A stretch of 64,000 nt of DNA from Selaginella tamariscina. Taxonomy: Eukaryota; Streptophyta; Lycopodiopsida; Selaginellales; Selaginellaceae. A program made the position numbers and the translations under genes. The stretch's first letter is position 1, and the number at the start of each line of letters is the position of its first letter. Positions 1 through 12,390 of this stretch are shown in pieces. A model generated the notes under the pieces. The model ran no database searches. It was not told the origin of the DNA and was given only the letters and a program-made list of their open reading frames with translations. The stretch is taken from contig PUQB01000399.1 of assembly GCA_003024785.1 (NCBI GenBank), forward strand, positions 109,485-173,484, given 5' to 3'.

Positions 1-547
1 TATGTGATCCTGGCCATTAGATTCTGCATTTTGCATAAGAGACTCGAGTTTTGAGATTGTTCTATCTGAGCACTCAGTGAATACACGCATCATAGCCTCT
101 AAATATGCAGAGTGAAAACCTGGAACAAGAGCTGCAATATACACAAAACATATGTAAGTATACAGCATAATATGTATGTCATAAGATAAACATAATCATA
201 TATCGAATATGAAACAGAGTTTATATAAACAGTTAAACTGAAAACGAGCCTCGTCTTCGTGTTTTCCACGTATCGAGGTCAGCTGGGATTAAGCCCTTGC
301 CCATAATCGGCTCTAAAATGTCTGCAAGGACACCCTGAAAAAATTTAAGTAGGAATTGATATTTAATTAAAATCGAGTGGGGCATCTCATGCACACACGC
401 ACACACACCACACACACACACCTTGTCATAGCAAAAACGCATTCTCCCGAAGAATATGCCGAACCACAATAGGATCAGAAACAACAACAAAAACCTTAGG
501 TCCAAAAGCGAGCTTATAAACCGGGCCATGCTGCACATAAAGATAAC

Positions 548-638
<91 letters not shown>

Positions 639-1361
639 AATCCAGAAAACATGATATAATGCAAAACATGTAAAACTTAACACAAAAAAAAGGATGATAT
701 AAACATACTTATTTATACACATAAGATAATTTTACATAAAAGAACATATAGAATATTATGCAACAAGAATTATAATGAGAAAATGTCAATATGAAATTAT
801 ATTAATATTTAAGAATTTTAACTTGGTAAATTCACTTTGGAATTATATACTCTGATATGGTACTTTCAACTCCCAAAAGGGGCCCAGAAAGCATTAAACC
901 AGTATTAGTGATTATATTATGTGTTTATATCCTGTATGGTCACACACACACACACACACTGGAGAAACCAATCATATAGAGCAAAGAAGAGTGGTCTGCT
1001 GAAGAGATCAGAAATGGCACCATCTGCAACAGGCATATTCTGAATATTTGCACCACTTAGAAAATTAGTGAGTGCATTGCTTGCATTATCAAGTAGCGTC
1101 TTCTTCACGGGTCTTCGTAGACGGATCGTCCATCTTCACACTACACACACATATACAAAATATATCAAATTGTAGAGAAAAAAAACTACAATTTCATTAA
1201 ATATAAAGAGAGATACACACACACACACACATACGCACACGCACGCACACATACCACGCGATTCTGTACTTGCGCTGCCTGGATTCACGTCTTCTGAATT
1301 TCTCCCGGAATCGATCCAGACTTGTCACATTGTAATGCAAGGCCGCTGCCGCCATCGCCAT
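1..1361 (-). CDS. CYP97B: CYP97B-type cytochrome P450, 5' part only
   Basis: Five exons of a chloroplast-type P450 of the CYP97 carotenoid-hydroxylase clan; the gene runs off the left edge. Predicted exons on the minus strand are 1361-1255 (start MAMAAAAL, basic Arg-rich leader that could be a transit peptide), 1140-960, 530-422, 334-250 and 131 to the edge. Seen segments include [47 protein letters not shown] and [13 protein letters not shown]. The [18 protein letters not shown] block matches CYP97B as I recall it better than CYP97A (LUT5) or CYP97C (LUT1). The haem-binding Cys region would lie outside the window. CYP97A and C hydroxylate carotene rings; the CYP97B role is less settled. The reading frame slips by one base near 433-437 (an A5/T5 run) and at two exon junctions, and the intron after 250 appears to begin with GC instead of GT. 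The first exon is the least certain part. Confidence 0.8.
541..634. repeat. Compound microsatellite (CA)n(TA)n(GA)n
   Basis: Contiguous CA, TA and GA dinucleotide runs in the CYP97B intron just upstream, on the minus strand, of the exon that starts at 530. One of many such compound tracts in introns of this window. Confidence 0.95.
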
Positions 1362-2598
1362 AGAGCTTCTTCACTCACATTATCCTCACAGAACCCTAAT
1401 CCCCTGTTTGGGTTTTCAAATGATTTAACGTCTTTATTAAGATAACGAAATACATACATACAATACATCATTATATATATATATTGTGTGTGTGTCACAC
1501 ACACAGGAGGAACACAAACAAGAGTTATATAACATATATATATATGATGAATATGCGTGTGTATGTATGTGTATTAAATGTATAAGTAGCAGAAGAACAT
1601 TCAAAAGAGTTATTAGATGAATGTTGATTTTGTAACGTGTAAAGTCCCACTTGGCATGTTTGATCGTTATTAAATAAAGGGTCACTTAAGGGCATTAAGA
1701 AACACGTACAATGTGTGTACGAATATGAGTGTGTTTATATATGGTACTATATACGTCTAGTAAACACAAGCAAAAATGTAGATTCTATATGTGTATGTGC
1801 TGTTAAACAGATGGCGTATATGTTAATTTCTGTAATTAAGCACCTAAATCTGGCTATTTGCTAAATATAGATAACTGTATTACATGGTTATCTGCATAAG
1901 TTGCTGATCTGTTGAGAGAATAATACAATTAGATAAATTAAATTCCGATATATTCGTTTAAGGGTTAAACAAGGGAATATACGGTTTAGGTCATATTTGG
2001 AGGTGGTTTAAAGGCTGATAATTAATTATGTTTATTCACGCCGCACACACATGGAACTGAGGCTTTGGCGAAAGGGCTAGGGTTTGGTGTTCTTCTGGCA
2101 GAAGGCGGCTCAGCTCTTCGCGATGGCCAGCTCCAAGGCGCTCGAGGTAAGGGATTTCACTCCCTCACGGATTGCGGCGCAGCTCGCGATTGCTGCTCCT
2201 TTTTACCCTCTGTTCAATCTGCATTCTGTCGAATCAGGTCCCTCTTTTAGTCCCAAACGCCTTGTTTGATCCAAAATCCCTGCTTTTTCCTCTTTTTCTA
2301 GAGATTGCACTCGAATTTTTCGAAAAATCCACCTTTTCCAGAGATTTTAGCATCGAAAGTCCAGTCTTTTTTACAGATTTGCATGAACTATCCATCTTTT
2401 TAATAGATTGTAGCATCGGCACTTGATTTCTTTTACAAAATCCGATAAAAAAAATCCTCTTTTTTGAAAGCGCCGATCTGGTTTTAGGATCCGGCTTCGA
2501 CTCCAGCAGTTCCGGTTCGAATTTGTTCCAAATGTAAGGTTCGAGATTGCAATTCGAGCTCATATCTATAGGAAAAGTCCGATCTTCGGTTCGTTACA
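1362..2598. promoter_or_regulatory. Divergent upstream region between CYP97B and LARP1
   Basis: About 1.2 kb between the CYP97B start (minus) and the LARP1 start (plus). The left 700 bases are AT-rich with CA/TG and TA runs. From about 2050 the composition shifts to GC-richer transcribed-looking sequence. A potential non-coding leader exon ends at 2147 just before GTAAGG, suggesting an intron in the LARP1 5' UTR. The short open frames here lack family signatures and I do not treat them as genes. Confidence 0.45.
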
Positions 2599-3271
2599 AT
2601 GGCGGAAGCTGCTTCTGCTTCACCTGAAAAAGTGTCTAAGGTAAGTACACCAAAAAGTGCATGGTCTCAAGTCGTCAAGGGCAATCAGCAAGCCGCCGAT
2701 AAGGGTAGCGCCGATAAGGGTAGCCCTCAGTCCAACATCGAAGTCGATACGCCAATTTCCGATTCCAAAAAGAAGACACCTCCGCCGACCCCGCCGACAC
2801 CTTCACCGCCACCTTCATCAGAACAATCCACGTCTACTAGTCCCCCACACCACTCCAGCGTATGTACTCGCATATGCATATATGTATAGATGTAAATACT
2901 AACTACCATAGCAGGAGGGTTCTGCGGAGAAGCCAATGAAACAGGCGTGGAAGAAACCGAGTAGCAGTCCTAAGAACTCACCTGTTGGTCCCGTCATGGG
3001 CGCCGTCTCTTGGCCTGCATTGGGTGATACTAGCGAGCACAAAACTCAGGATGATCAGGTAATGTATCTTCTTTCGACTTGACGTCTGCTAAGTGTCTCA
3101 AGGTGATAAATGTATTTTGGCAGGTTCCAACGTCACCAACTGACTCGGGTGCAGCGAATAAGCAGAAGCCAGCCGGGAAGAAGATCGAGACGGGATCGTT
3201 TGTACCGGAGCGGAATACAAAATACAATGGAGAGAACAACACAAAACCTGGTATTTATATACGGTATATAC

Positions 3272-3310
<39 letters not shown>

Positions 3311-4066
3311 TATATATATATAATATATATATATATATAATATATATATTATATGTACATATATCATAGGTACGGCAGCTTCTGATAAAGGTCGTACATA
3401 TCAACAAGTGAGCGGCGGCAATTATCAGGGGAATAGAAGGAACACCAGGGACCAAGGGAGAGGCAATTGGAATTCACAACGTAGCTATTATCCCAGAGAT
3501 AATAGTTATACTGGTATGCAGAATCGCTTGGGGCCCAGGCACTTTGCTCCTCAGCAAGCAACCACTTACGTTAACGTGAATCCGGGATACATTAGTCCCG
3601 CAGGTACTCCCTATAAGACTTTAGTCTTTAGCATTTACCATATGGCAAGTATGTTCTGTTGTATTGATATCCTCCGATGTTATCGATTTGTTTGTCTAAC
3701 GTAGTGTACATATGTTATTGTATTGTTATAGGTGGACGATAAATTGATTTCATAATGTGAATGCAGGACACCAGCGGGAATGTACTACATTCCAACGCCA
3801 GGCCCAATGCCTGGTGGAGGGTTTTACGCAGGAACGCCAGGAATGCTTGTGCCTGTTGCGGATCATGCATCTCTAAGGCAGGCGCTAGTAAATCAAATTG
3901 AGTATTACTTCAGGTTAGCCAATATATAATTTAATTATCTCGATTCATGATCCTCTGAATCTGTGATTAGTGTTGAGAACCTATGTCGAGATATTTTTCT
4001 TCGCTCGAATATGGATGAACAAGGATTTATACCCGTCACGACGATTGCTTCTTTCAATCGGGTTAG

Positions 4067-4144
<78 letters not shown>

Positions 4145-7100
4145 CTTTTGTGTTGTGTGTATATATCGTATAGCTAGTGCCCGCACTGTATTGTATTATC
4201 GGCCTATGTTATGCTGGTGGTTGTTAGATTCGATCCATGACGACGGATACGACGATGATTTTGGATGCTCTACGGAATTCTGCAGTTGTCGAAGTGCAGG
4301 TATCTGTCGCTATATTAGCTAGCCTTACAGGGCATAATAGTAGACATTGATGTTAAAATATGATATAGTATATTATTATGCTATAGATCTTTGTATTAGC
4401 AGCATATAGAACTGTGCCTATGATGTACAGTAGTATATCGTACATACTCATTATGAACATGTATTTTGCATTGACATAGATCAATTAGTATTGTTCATAT
4501 ACTTTTTTATTCTATGATGTTAGGTATTATCAGTATAACTTTTGGTGTACTACAGATCTGCCCAGACTTACATTATTGTGTGTACTAATTAATGTAGTAT
4601 TATATGTACTACATATATCATACTTACAAACAGATGTGAATATATCTATGCCCTTGCAGTATTCCATACAATGTTATACTATATTCGTTACCATTAATCA
4701 GGTTTATTTACGATGCAGGGAGATAAGCTTCGTAAACGGCACGATTGGATGCAATGGATACTACCTGGGACTCCACACGAATCTGAGCCGATCAGAGTTG
4801 ATCAGAATCCCGCTGATACTTCCACATCAGCAGATCACGGAGAAAATGCTGACGCGGACAGTCAACGAAGCCGCCCGTGACAGGTGGTTTGTCTGCGGCC
4901 TTTCAAACGAGTTCTAAAACTGCCCATGAAGAGCCCACTTTTCAAATTGGACGAGGAGCTCGAATACGGGTATTATACTAGCACTAGCTACTTAATGTGT
5001 ATACATACAATTTATGTATATACATGCTAGGTCGTTTTTAATGTCGGTTTGTGTGTTGCTGGTGTTCGGCTAGTTTTCATTATCCGGGACCCCCCTTAAC
5101 ACGTCACTCGTTTTTTGCATTTGACGTGGCACAGGGATTTAAGTTTTCCCACGTGCTGAATAATGGCACGTGCAAATAATGAAAGTCGCCGTTTACTTCC
5201 TTTTCAGGCATGAAGGTGGGGAGGAAGACGATTCCGATGTGAACGAATACGATGTCCAGAGACTTATTATTGTGACTCAGGTCCTAAAGTCTCTCTCTTT
5301 CTCTCTCTCTCTCTCACACACACAAAATACACTCTTAATACTTTTTACAATGATAGAGAGGTAGCGGCAGTGGTGAGAGTTCCAATAGAGGACAATGGCA
5401 GAGAATTCCAGATGACTTAGCAAGTGCTATCAACGATGGCCTTTTCTATTATGAACAGGTTTGGTTTACTGCTATACATCACATACACAAAACCATGTTA
5501 TCATCCATGTCTTCTTTACGGCTCGTTATTATGTATGCATAAATGCATTGTATGTATGTGTATTTATGTTTTGTACACTAACTGCCCTTATTCATTTGTG
5601 TGCGATTCCTTTATATATGTATATATCTAATCTTGTATTTTGAATACAGGAGTTACGCCAGTATCCATCCATCGGTCGGAGGCAAATGGTAGATTGCAAG
5701 AACAGCGTCTGTTTCACAGAGATGCCAGTCATCAAGCTCAGGGAAGGCACTTTGTTGCAGAAAGCCCTCCTATTGGTTTTATATTTGGTCGGACACCCCC
5801 GACAATCAAAGGTTAGTATGCATTTATATACATAATACTGCATTATACACACTATCTACATATGGTACTTATTATTACTATATAATATTAAAATGACTAA
5901 AGAGTATTCAATATTACTATGATATTGATTATAATACACGTATAGTTTTGAACCGTCTCTCTCTCTCTCAGAGGGTTGAATATTTTTGTGTGCAGTGTTG
6001 CAAGATCATTTGGCTCTTTAAATGTTGGAAGCCCGGTGGGCTCGGTACCCAAATCCTTTCCTCGTTTTCAACACCCGAGTCATGCACTCCTTGAGGAGAA
6101 CGGCTTCAAGCAACAAGAGTAAGTACCATGTTCATGTCTGTAACCAATATATGTTTGTGTATGTATGTATAAATCCTTTCTTTTCTTTGTGTAGGTATGT
6201 CAACTTTTACAAGCGTTGTTTAGCTGATCGGAAGCGTGTTGGCGCTGGATGCAGCGAGGTAACACAGACAAACACACTACACACGTATACGTGACACTGA
6301 TACACATGTCGAACTTAATATTATAATACATATGCGTGATGTCCGTATTTTACGCGTGTTATATATCTATAAGGAAACTTCAGTATACATATATTTTGCA
6401 TATTAACCTTACGACGTTTGTTGCAGGAAATGAACACACTGTTCAGATTTTGGTGTTATTTTCTGCGGACGAAATTCAATCGTATAATGTACAAAAATTT
6501 TCGTAGACTTGCTGAGGAGGACTTTGAAGCAGGATTTAGTTATGGCATGGAGTGCCTTTTCAGGTTTTACAGGTAAATACCAGTATGTTATGTATGCTGT
6601 ATGTATATATTGACATGGGCATTCTCTTTTAAGTTACGGGCTGGAGAAGAAGTTCAAGCAGAATGTGTATGAAGATTTTGAGCACCTCACACTGGAAACT
6701 TACAAGAAGGGGAGTCTCTACGGCCTCGAGAAATACTGGTGAGCAACACACACACACACGTGCACTATATCTTGAAATTTCTATTTGTACTTGCCCCATC
6801 AATATATATAAACATATGCATAATCACATACTGCGAGTATGAAAAAAACTCAAGAGTATGTGAGAGTAATTAACTCAGGGATGTGCATACTATTATCTAA
6901 ACCATGTTGCATGCATTTTAAATATAACATAGATATGTATATATCTATAGATGATTTTGTAAAATACACGAAAGTGCCATTATATTATGTATACTATACA
7001 CCACCACAGATACACATATGCACTCATAATGTGTTTGTTATGCAGGGCTTTTCACCACTATAGGAAGGGGCAGCCTTTGAAGAAGCACCCGGAGCTGGAG

Positions 7101-7310
7101 AAGCTGTTGACCCACGAGTTCAAAACACTGGAAGACTTCAGACACCACAACATCAACAACCCAGCGACGAGCGATGGTGGTCTGGTCAACGGCAGCGGGA
7201 GTGCGGAGTCAACGCCAGAAGTCTCTAATCGCCTCCCAGGAGGAGGAGCGATCTCCCGCCGTACAAAGCTCCCCGCCAGTACGGCATCTTCGTCTATTGC
7301 GGTCTCTTAA
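2599..7310 (+). CDS. LARP1: La-related protein 1 (LARP1), 16 predicted exons
   Basis: Cytoplasmic RNA-binding protein; LARP1 binds 5' TOP/cap-proximal mRNA and controls translation and decay, and in plants has been linked to heat-induced mRNA decay with XRN4. Predicted exons: 2599-2859, 2915-3058, 3124-3250, 3370-3603, 3767-3913, 3971-4061, 4228-4299, 4719-4969, 5208-5280, 5357-5458, 5650-5811, 5996-6118, 6195-6258, 6427-6572, 6634-6738 and 7046-7310. The N-terminus holds SAWSQVVKG and a WPAL motif. The La motif spans exons 5-8 ([43 protein letters not shown]). The C-terminal DM15 region is strong ([50 protein letters not shown]). The start ATG lies at the head of the conserved N-terminal exon. 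One-base frame slips appear at the exon 4/5 junction, near 4875 and 4940 in exon 8, and in the first part of exon 11. Otherwise phases agree across the DM15 half. Confidence 0.9.
3271..3365. repeat. Compound microsatellite (CA)n(TA)n in LARP1 intron 3
   Basis: A CA run followed by TA-rich sequence fills most of the short intron between exons 3 and 4 of LARP1, ending a few bases before the acceptor AG at 3368-3369. Confidence 0.95.
4070..4144. repeat. Long (CT)n then (AT)n microsatellite in LARP1 intron 6
   Basis: About 28 CT units followed by an AT run start within ten bases of the predicted donor at 4062. A tract this close to a splice donor may vary in length between individuals. Confidence 0.95.
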
Positions 7311-8693
7311 ATAAGGTACGAGTTATGAGATAGAGAACATTCTTTTTGGTTATTTTCAGTGGTGGTGTTTTTTTTTTTTCTTTTCTTCTTTCTTTTATTT
7401 TCATTTATTTTAAAAGAAAAAATTCCTGTCGCTGAAACTTTTGAGGATCGTGTGTTTAGGGGTTTGTTAAGTTTATGTCGTCGTCGTCGTTTTATTATTA
7501 TGCGGCTCTGTCTTTCATTTCTGTTGTGGAATGAAATGGAATTCTTTTAGTTACTTCTTTTTTGATAGCATATTTTAGCACATTCTAATATTAGAGTATT
7601 CTATCTTAAGAATATAAGTATAATCTATTTTTAATATTAATGATATTTTTAACAATAATATAGGTACTTATCATTATATGTGTGTATGGAATAAGTAAGC
7701 TATACTAATTTATATTCTTACATATAAATATATATTAGTTTCATGTAATTGGTATATATACTAGTTTCATATACTAGTTTCATATACGTGTTTAAAAGGT
7801 TAAAATGATAATATCAAATTTAAAATATAAGTTCTAAATTATAATAAGTTTTATTTTAATAATAGAATATATTTTGATTTATTTTATATTCAGTTTGAAA
7901 AAATATGGATTCATATATAAATATTTTTTTCAACTCTATATTATTTTCATGAAAAGCAATTTGAAACATTCTTGGAATATATTAAACAAATATAATTTAC
8001 ATATTAAAACTAGTATTTTATGCATTTTTAAAAACACAAAAGTTTCAACATAAATAAGTTTATTATTTTGGGTCTAACACCGTATCATTATTTTGAATAT
8101 ATTAATAAATCATTTATTATTTTGGATATATTATGAATTGATGAGTATTTAAATGATTTTGATATATCACACGTAAACTAAAATACCAATATATATCGAT
8201 CCTACAGTTATGTCAAATTTGTATCTTTTTATTTTACATTATTAATTTTAAAATTAAATTTATTCGAATTATAAATTTAAATAATTTAATTTTAATTTTA
8301 AAAATTAAACCAGCAATGGGATCTTCATGTTCAAATGTAAATCCCATTTTTAATTAACAATAAATTAAAATATATTAAAATTTATACTTAATATGAATAA
8401 TAATAATAATAATATCGTGAATGTTTGCTTGTTGTCGTCACTATTTTACAACGTTATATAATGAATTCATTAGTATTGTAATAAATTCATTATTAGTGAT
8501 TTCAAAATAGATGCATGTGTAATTTGTAATAAAAAGATAATAAAAAAATTTATACATAATACAGTAATTGTACTTTACATTCGTTGTGCATATATTCTTC
8601 ACGTATATATACAAACACACACACACGCACACACATGTTGCATATTATTTACACGTATATATCTTTCCTTCACAGTACACAGTTAAATTAATG
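7311..8693. other. LARP1 3' UTR and AT-rich intergenic DNA
   Basis: Roughly the first 250 bases look like the LARP1 3' UTR (T-rich, GT-rich). The rest is very AT-rich, with no coding signal that I can support on either strand. It ends at the stop codon of the minus-strand RhoGAP gene. Confidence 0.7.
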
Positions 8694-9063
8694 TCAATGT
8701 GTCACTAACTGAGCTTCCAAGTCGTCTACTGCACCATCCTGCAAAATAAATATGTGTTACATACACAAGTATATATTATTTGATAATCTAACCTGAAAAA
8801 TGGTCTCATATTCTTCTAATAAAATCTTCAGAATTGAAGCGGCATTGTGGGCATCCTTATTGGCGCGATCTCTTGCTGTCTCATCATCACGATCATAGTC
8901 TCCAATCAGTGGTTCAGAACTATCGGACACATGCATACTGCAATTCCCTCAGCCGTCATTCGATTCTTCTTGTATGCCTCTACGATTCTTCCATTCTTAA
9001 TATCCTGCATGCTGCCTGTCAATCTCTCTCTCTCCCTCCCTCTCTCCCTCTCTCTCTCCTATT

Positions 9064-9110
<47 letters not shown>

Positions 9111-9608
9111 TCTCTCTCTCCTGCATGCTGGCTGTCAGTCTCCCGCTCTCTCTCTCTCTCTCTCTCTCCTGCATGCTGGCTGTCAATCTCTCTCTCTCTC
9201 TCCATAATGAAGCCGACTGCAGTAATGTACACACCTTTGAAGAAGGCGGCGATTAGGATAAGGCAACAAAGTATTAACTGCATCACGCATAGCATCAATT
9301 TGTGCCTGTCGATTTACTTGTGTAATATAGGCATGAAGAAGTGCATCACAACAAGGAGATGGCACAACCGGAGATTCAAGTTCCTTCAATGCTCTCTGAA
9401 ATAAGAACCACATAATTATATATATATGTATTGTGTATGTGTGTGTGTGTGTGCGCGCGCGCGTGTGTGCGTGAGAGAGAGAGAGAGAGAGAGAGAAGCA
9501 CAAAACTTTGATGTTTTGAAGTCTGCTTACCTGCATACAGTCACTGACAAGGTGAGGATCCTCCTCTTCAGAAAAGGTTGTATTTCCTTCTGATGTTAAA
9601 GATTATAA

Positions 9609-9669
<61 letters not shown>

Positions 9670-10040
9670 CCTAGTTCATATGCGTAAATCCTATGGCCAA
9701 CCCCGCCAAAAGGTCCACTCAGTCTCAGAATACCCTCAGCCTTCACTCCTGTGTAGGTATATTTTACACGAGTGTGTGAGTGCGTGTATAATTGAAATCT
9801 AATTAAGAATTAAAATAAATTAATGGGTATATGTTGCTATATTACCATAGCGCTCGATAAACTCTAGAGTCTTTTCTAGAAATGATGGACTGCCATCCTC
9901 CTCTTCTAATGCTTCCTCTATTGTCTTCGAAGAACCATTGATATTATCTCTTCAAAATCCTGTTGTACTGCTTGCTCTCTTGGTCCTTTAAAAACATTTG
10001 ATATTCTCCTGCAATAATAAATTCAAAGAGATGTTCAAGT

Positions 10041-10090
<50 letters not shown>

Positions 10091-10152
10091 ACAAGTTTGT
10101 ACCTGTCCAATATAGCAAATGTTCATAGAGTTTTAAGAAATAAAAACACATC
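8694..10152 (-). CDS. RhoGAP-domain protein (REN1-like)
   Basis: GTPase-activating protein for ROP/Rac small GTPases. Predicted minus-strand exons are 10008-9846, 9748-9671, 9589-9531, 9395-9235, 9004-8793 and 8738-8694, with a doubtful 50-base exon at 10152-10103. The RhoGAP fold is clear. GSPSFLEKTLEFIERYG leads to VKAEGILRLSG (with the catalytic arginine of the GILR motif), EEEDPHLVSDC, SPCCDALLHAYI, PNRRLLQR, NRMTAEGIAVCMCPIV and ILKILLEEYETIF. The order and wording match plant REN1-type proteins, which normally have an N-terminal PH domain and a C-terminal coiled coil. Neither is seen: the protein ends at DDLEAQLVTH right after the GAP domain, and nothing PH-like was found up to 10986. 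One-base frame slips occur near 9895-9930 and near 8911-8917. It could be a short paralogue or a decaying copy. Confidence 0.75.
9004..9208. repeat. CT microsatellite with three copies of a 23-base unit at a splice acceptor
   Basis: Within a long CT tract the unit beginning CTGCATGCTGSCTGTCARTC occurs near 9004-9026, 9120-9142 and 9168-9190. Read on the minus strand each copy ends in GCATGCAGG, the 3' splice site used by the RhoGAP exon starting at 9004, so the acceptor region itself has been duplicated. Confidence 0.85.
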
Positions 10153-10270
10153 CTGCAGAGAAATATTTTCACTATTCAAAGATTAGATATTTCAGCTGAA
10201 ATTTAAAGGCACACTGCAGTTCTTTGGTGTTTCATTTTCAGTATTGTGCAGGTGTGTATATATATACATG

Positions 10271-10321
10271 TTGTAAGGTAATCTACGTATTTATACACTA
10301 AATACGTAGATTACCTTGCAA
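10271..10321. repeat. Near-perfect 23-bp inverted repeat (hairpin)
   Basis: Arms 10271-10293 and 10299-10321 are reverse complements with one mismatch and a five-base loop (TACAC). The hairpin lies between the RhoGAP and sterol isomerase genes and is not part of either predicted CDS. Confidence 0.9.
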
Positions 10322-10986
10322 TGTCTATAAATAAAAATATGTACATAACGTGTATTGTTCTGTCACGTATATTCCTATGAGACTAAATATAACAGTAGCC
10401 TGAACACTTTAAATTATCAATTGAATATAGTTTTAAGAAGATTTTCTTTAGTTTAGATATCAATTTAAAATCAAAATAATTAATAATAATTTTAATTTAG
10501 TTATTTATAATATATACAAATTAATTTAATTTTATTAATAAATTTAAGTTAAGAGATAAATATGCTGTTATTCTCTGCATTTGAAATTTAATGGTTATCA
10601 TTTAACCATATGCATTAAACAAATTTTAGATGATTTCTATTTTAGTTTACTATAGAGTGTATAGTAATTTAAAATAATTGTATGCTATTTTACAATGCTA
10701 TAAAGTTTACAGTTTGAATGAAATATTCAAAAATTAAATTAAATTTAATATAAAAGTAAAACTGATTATAAATTATCATGTCATTATAGAATATATTATT
10801 TCCACTAATCACATCTAAAAAACCTGCTAGATGTATATAATTAATACTTACACACATACACTATCTTTATATTTACATTAAAAAGTTAAATTTTAAAATT
10901 CACAATCAACATAATTAAATAATAAAATCAAAATTGAAGTTTTAAATGATTAAAACAAATTAAATAAGAATCAATCTGTTTTATAC
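10322..10986. other. AT-rich intergenic DNA
   Basis: Between the hairpin and the stop of the sterol isomerase gene. No exon-like segment or domain could be read. A missing PH domain for the neighbouring RhoGAP gene was looked for here and not found. Confidence 0.6.
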
Positions 10987-11338
10987 TCACATACGCTTCC
11001 TGTCTAATGAAGCTTTATTCTTAACCTCTTTACGTGTTCCTTCAAAGCCTTGATTAATCTTAATCCACGCTCTAATCACGATTAACAGAGGGACAACCAC
11101 CCATATGCCATTCATGAATATGTAGTAGAACCAAAGTATAAGAAACCTGGCTTAGTAAATTCTCTCTCGTCTAAATATGCCTGTCCAAAGTATACGATGT
11201 CACCGTATATCTGCCCAACAGATACTGCTAACTGCACCGTATATCTATACGCTTTCATTTTAGCGATTGCATACCTGAACAATACACGTGCATCAATAAT
11301 GTGTATGATATTGTGTATCTCTGTTTGTACTTGTCTCC

Positions 11339-11373
<35 letters not shown>

Positions 11374-12390
11374 AGATGTGTAAATGTATGTTGATATCTA
11401 CTCATACATACATGCACAGTAACACACATACATATGTATCAAACAATGTGTGTATGTATACGTATATATTTATCATGATCTACGTGTGTTTGTCAGTATA
11501 CTGTACACACACACAGATAGGGATCGTATTTACGTGTATATATACATATTATAACATGTATATGAATAAAAGCGGTAAGATGGCTGGGACAACATCTCTC
11601 TCTCTCTCTCTCCACACACACACACACGTACGCACGCACACACACAACTTACACAGCTAGGAGGCAGCCAGGTCCAGCTAACACAGCTGTGATGCCTTCA
11701 ACAATGACAACGGTGGGATCACGAGATCCATATCTAGAATCCCGTTGTTGTATTCTTTCCCTGATAAATAGCATACTAGTTAAGTAACGAATTAAACATA
11801 GTTACAATGCTAGTACTAATATTAATAATACAAATTATTTAGTAATAATTAAGATAGATATTAAAACTTACAAACTTCAGCGAGGAAATGCACGTCTTGC
11901 CTTCTGAATAAACTAGGAGTAAAAACAAAGTAACCCTCAAGGATGATATGTGTGAGACCCGAGAAGGCAAACCAACACATAAGAAGCCTGTCAGTTTTGG
12001 TTAAGTACTTATAATTCCCTGCATTACAAATTAATTAATAAATATTAATTAGGTGTACAAATAAATATATACTTACTATGTACAAGTAATATAATATTGC
12101 ATATATATATATATTATATATATAATATCTTCTGGAAAAATTTATATGTATGTAATTCAAACTACGTATTTACAAGTCATATGCACTATAATTTATACAC
12201 ATGTAACTGTACATCTCATGTATTTAACAAACCGATGTATATATTTAGATTAGATATAAAACCGTATATATACGATTTGATTTAGATCTTACGTAGCAGA
12301 TCCAAAGACGGCCACAACCAGCGCAGATGCGGAGCCATAGACGGCGAGGATTGAAGCGATCGAGAGCTGTGCGGGAACGATAGCCTCCAT
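10987..12390 (-). CDS. HYD1: Sterol delta8-delta7 isomerase (EBP family, HYDRA1-like)
   Basis: Membrane enzyme of the endoplasmic reticulum that moves the sterol ring double bond from C8 to C7 in phytosterol synthesis. Four predicted minus-strand exons: 12390-12293, 12018-11872, 11760-11653 and 11274-10987. Exon 1 gives MEAIVPAQLS and a hydrophobic first helix (ILAVYGSASALVVAVF). Exon 2 gives the family block LLMCWFAFSGLTHIILEGYF with the catalytic-site His and Glu of EBP proteins. Exon 3 contains SRYGSRDPTVVIVEGITAV and exon 4 contains VQLAVSVGQIYGDIVYF. The C-terminal tail is basic (RKEVKNKASLDRKRM), like plant homologues. The frame slips by one base at the exon 1/2 junction, near 11738-11748, and at the three-A run at 11133-11135. 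Three slips in a 650-base CDS could mean assembly errors or a decaying copy. Confidence 0.82.

Noticed and set aside
233-580. Minus-strand 115-residue open frame with [11 protein letters not shown] membrane-like stretch
   Set aside because: It is the wrong frame of CYP97B exon 530-422 joined across an intron to the correct frame of exon 334-250.
2065-2426. Overlapping frames upstream of LARP1
   Set aside because: They look like 5' leader and intron. There is no domain, and they compete in three frames.
3963-4322. Plus-strand frame with a long Leu-Ser run
   Set aside because: It reads LARP1 exon 6 and then a CT repeat in the intron.
4576-4917. 113-residue plus-strand frame
   Set aside because: It is out of frame with the La motif exon at 4719-4969.
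8834-9404. Plus-strand frames of 140 and 185 residues rich in Ser-Leu
   Set aside because: They are translations of the CT microsatellite and the antisense of RhoGAP exons.
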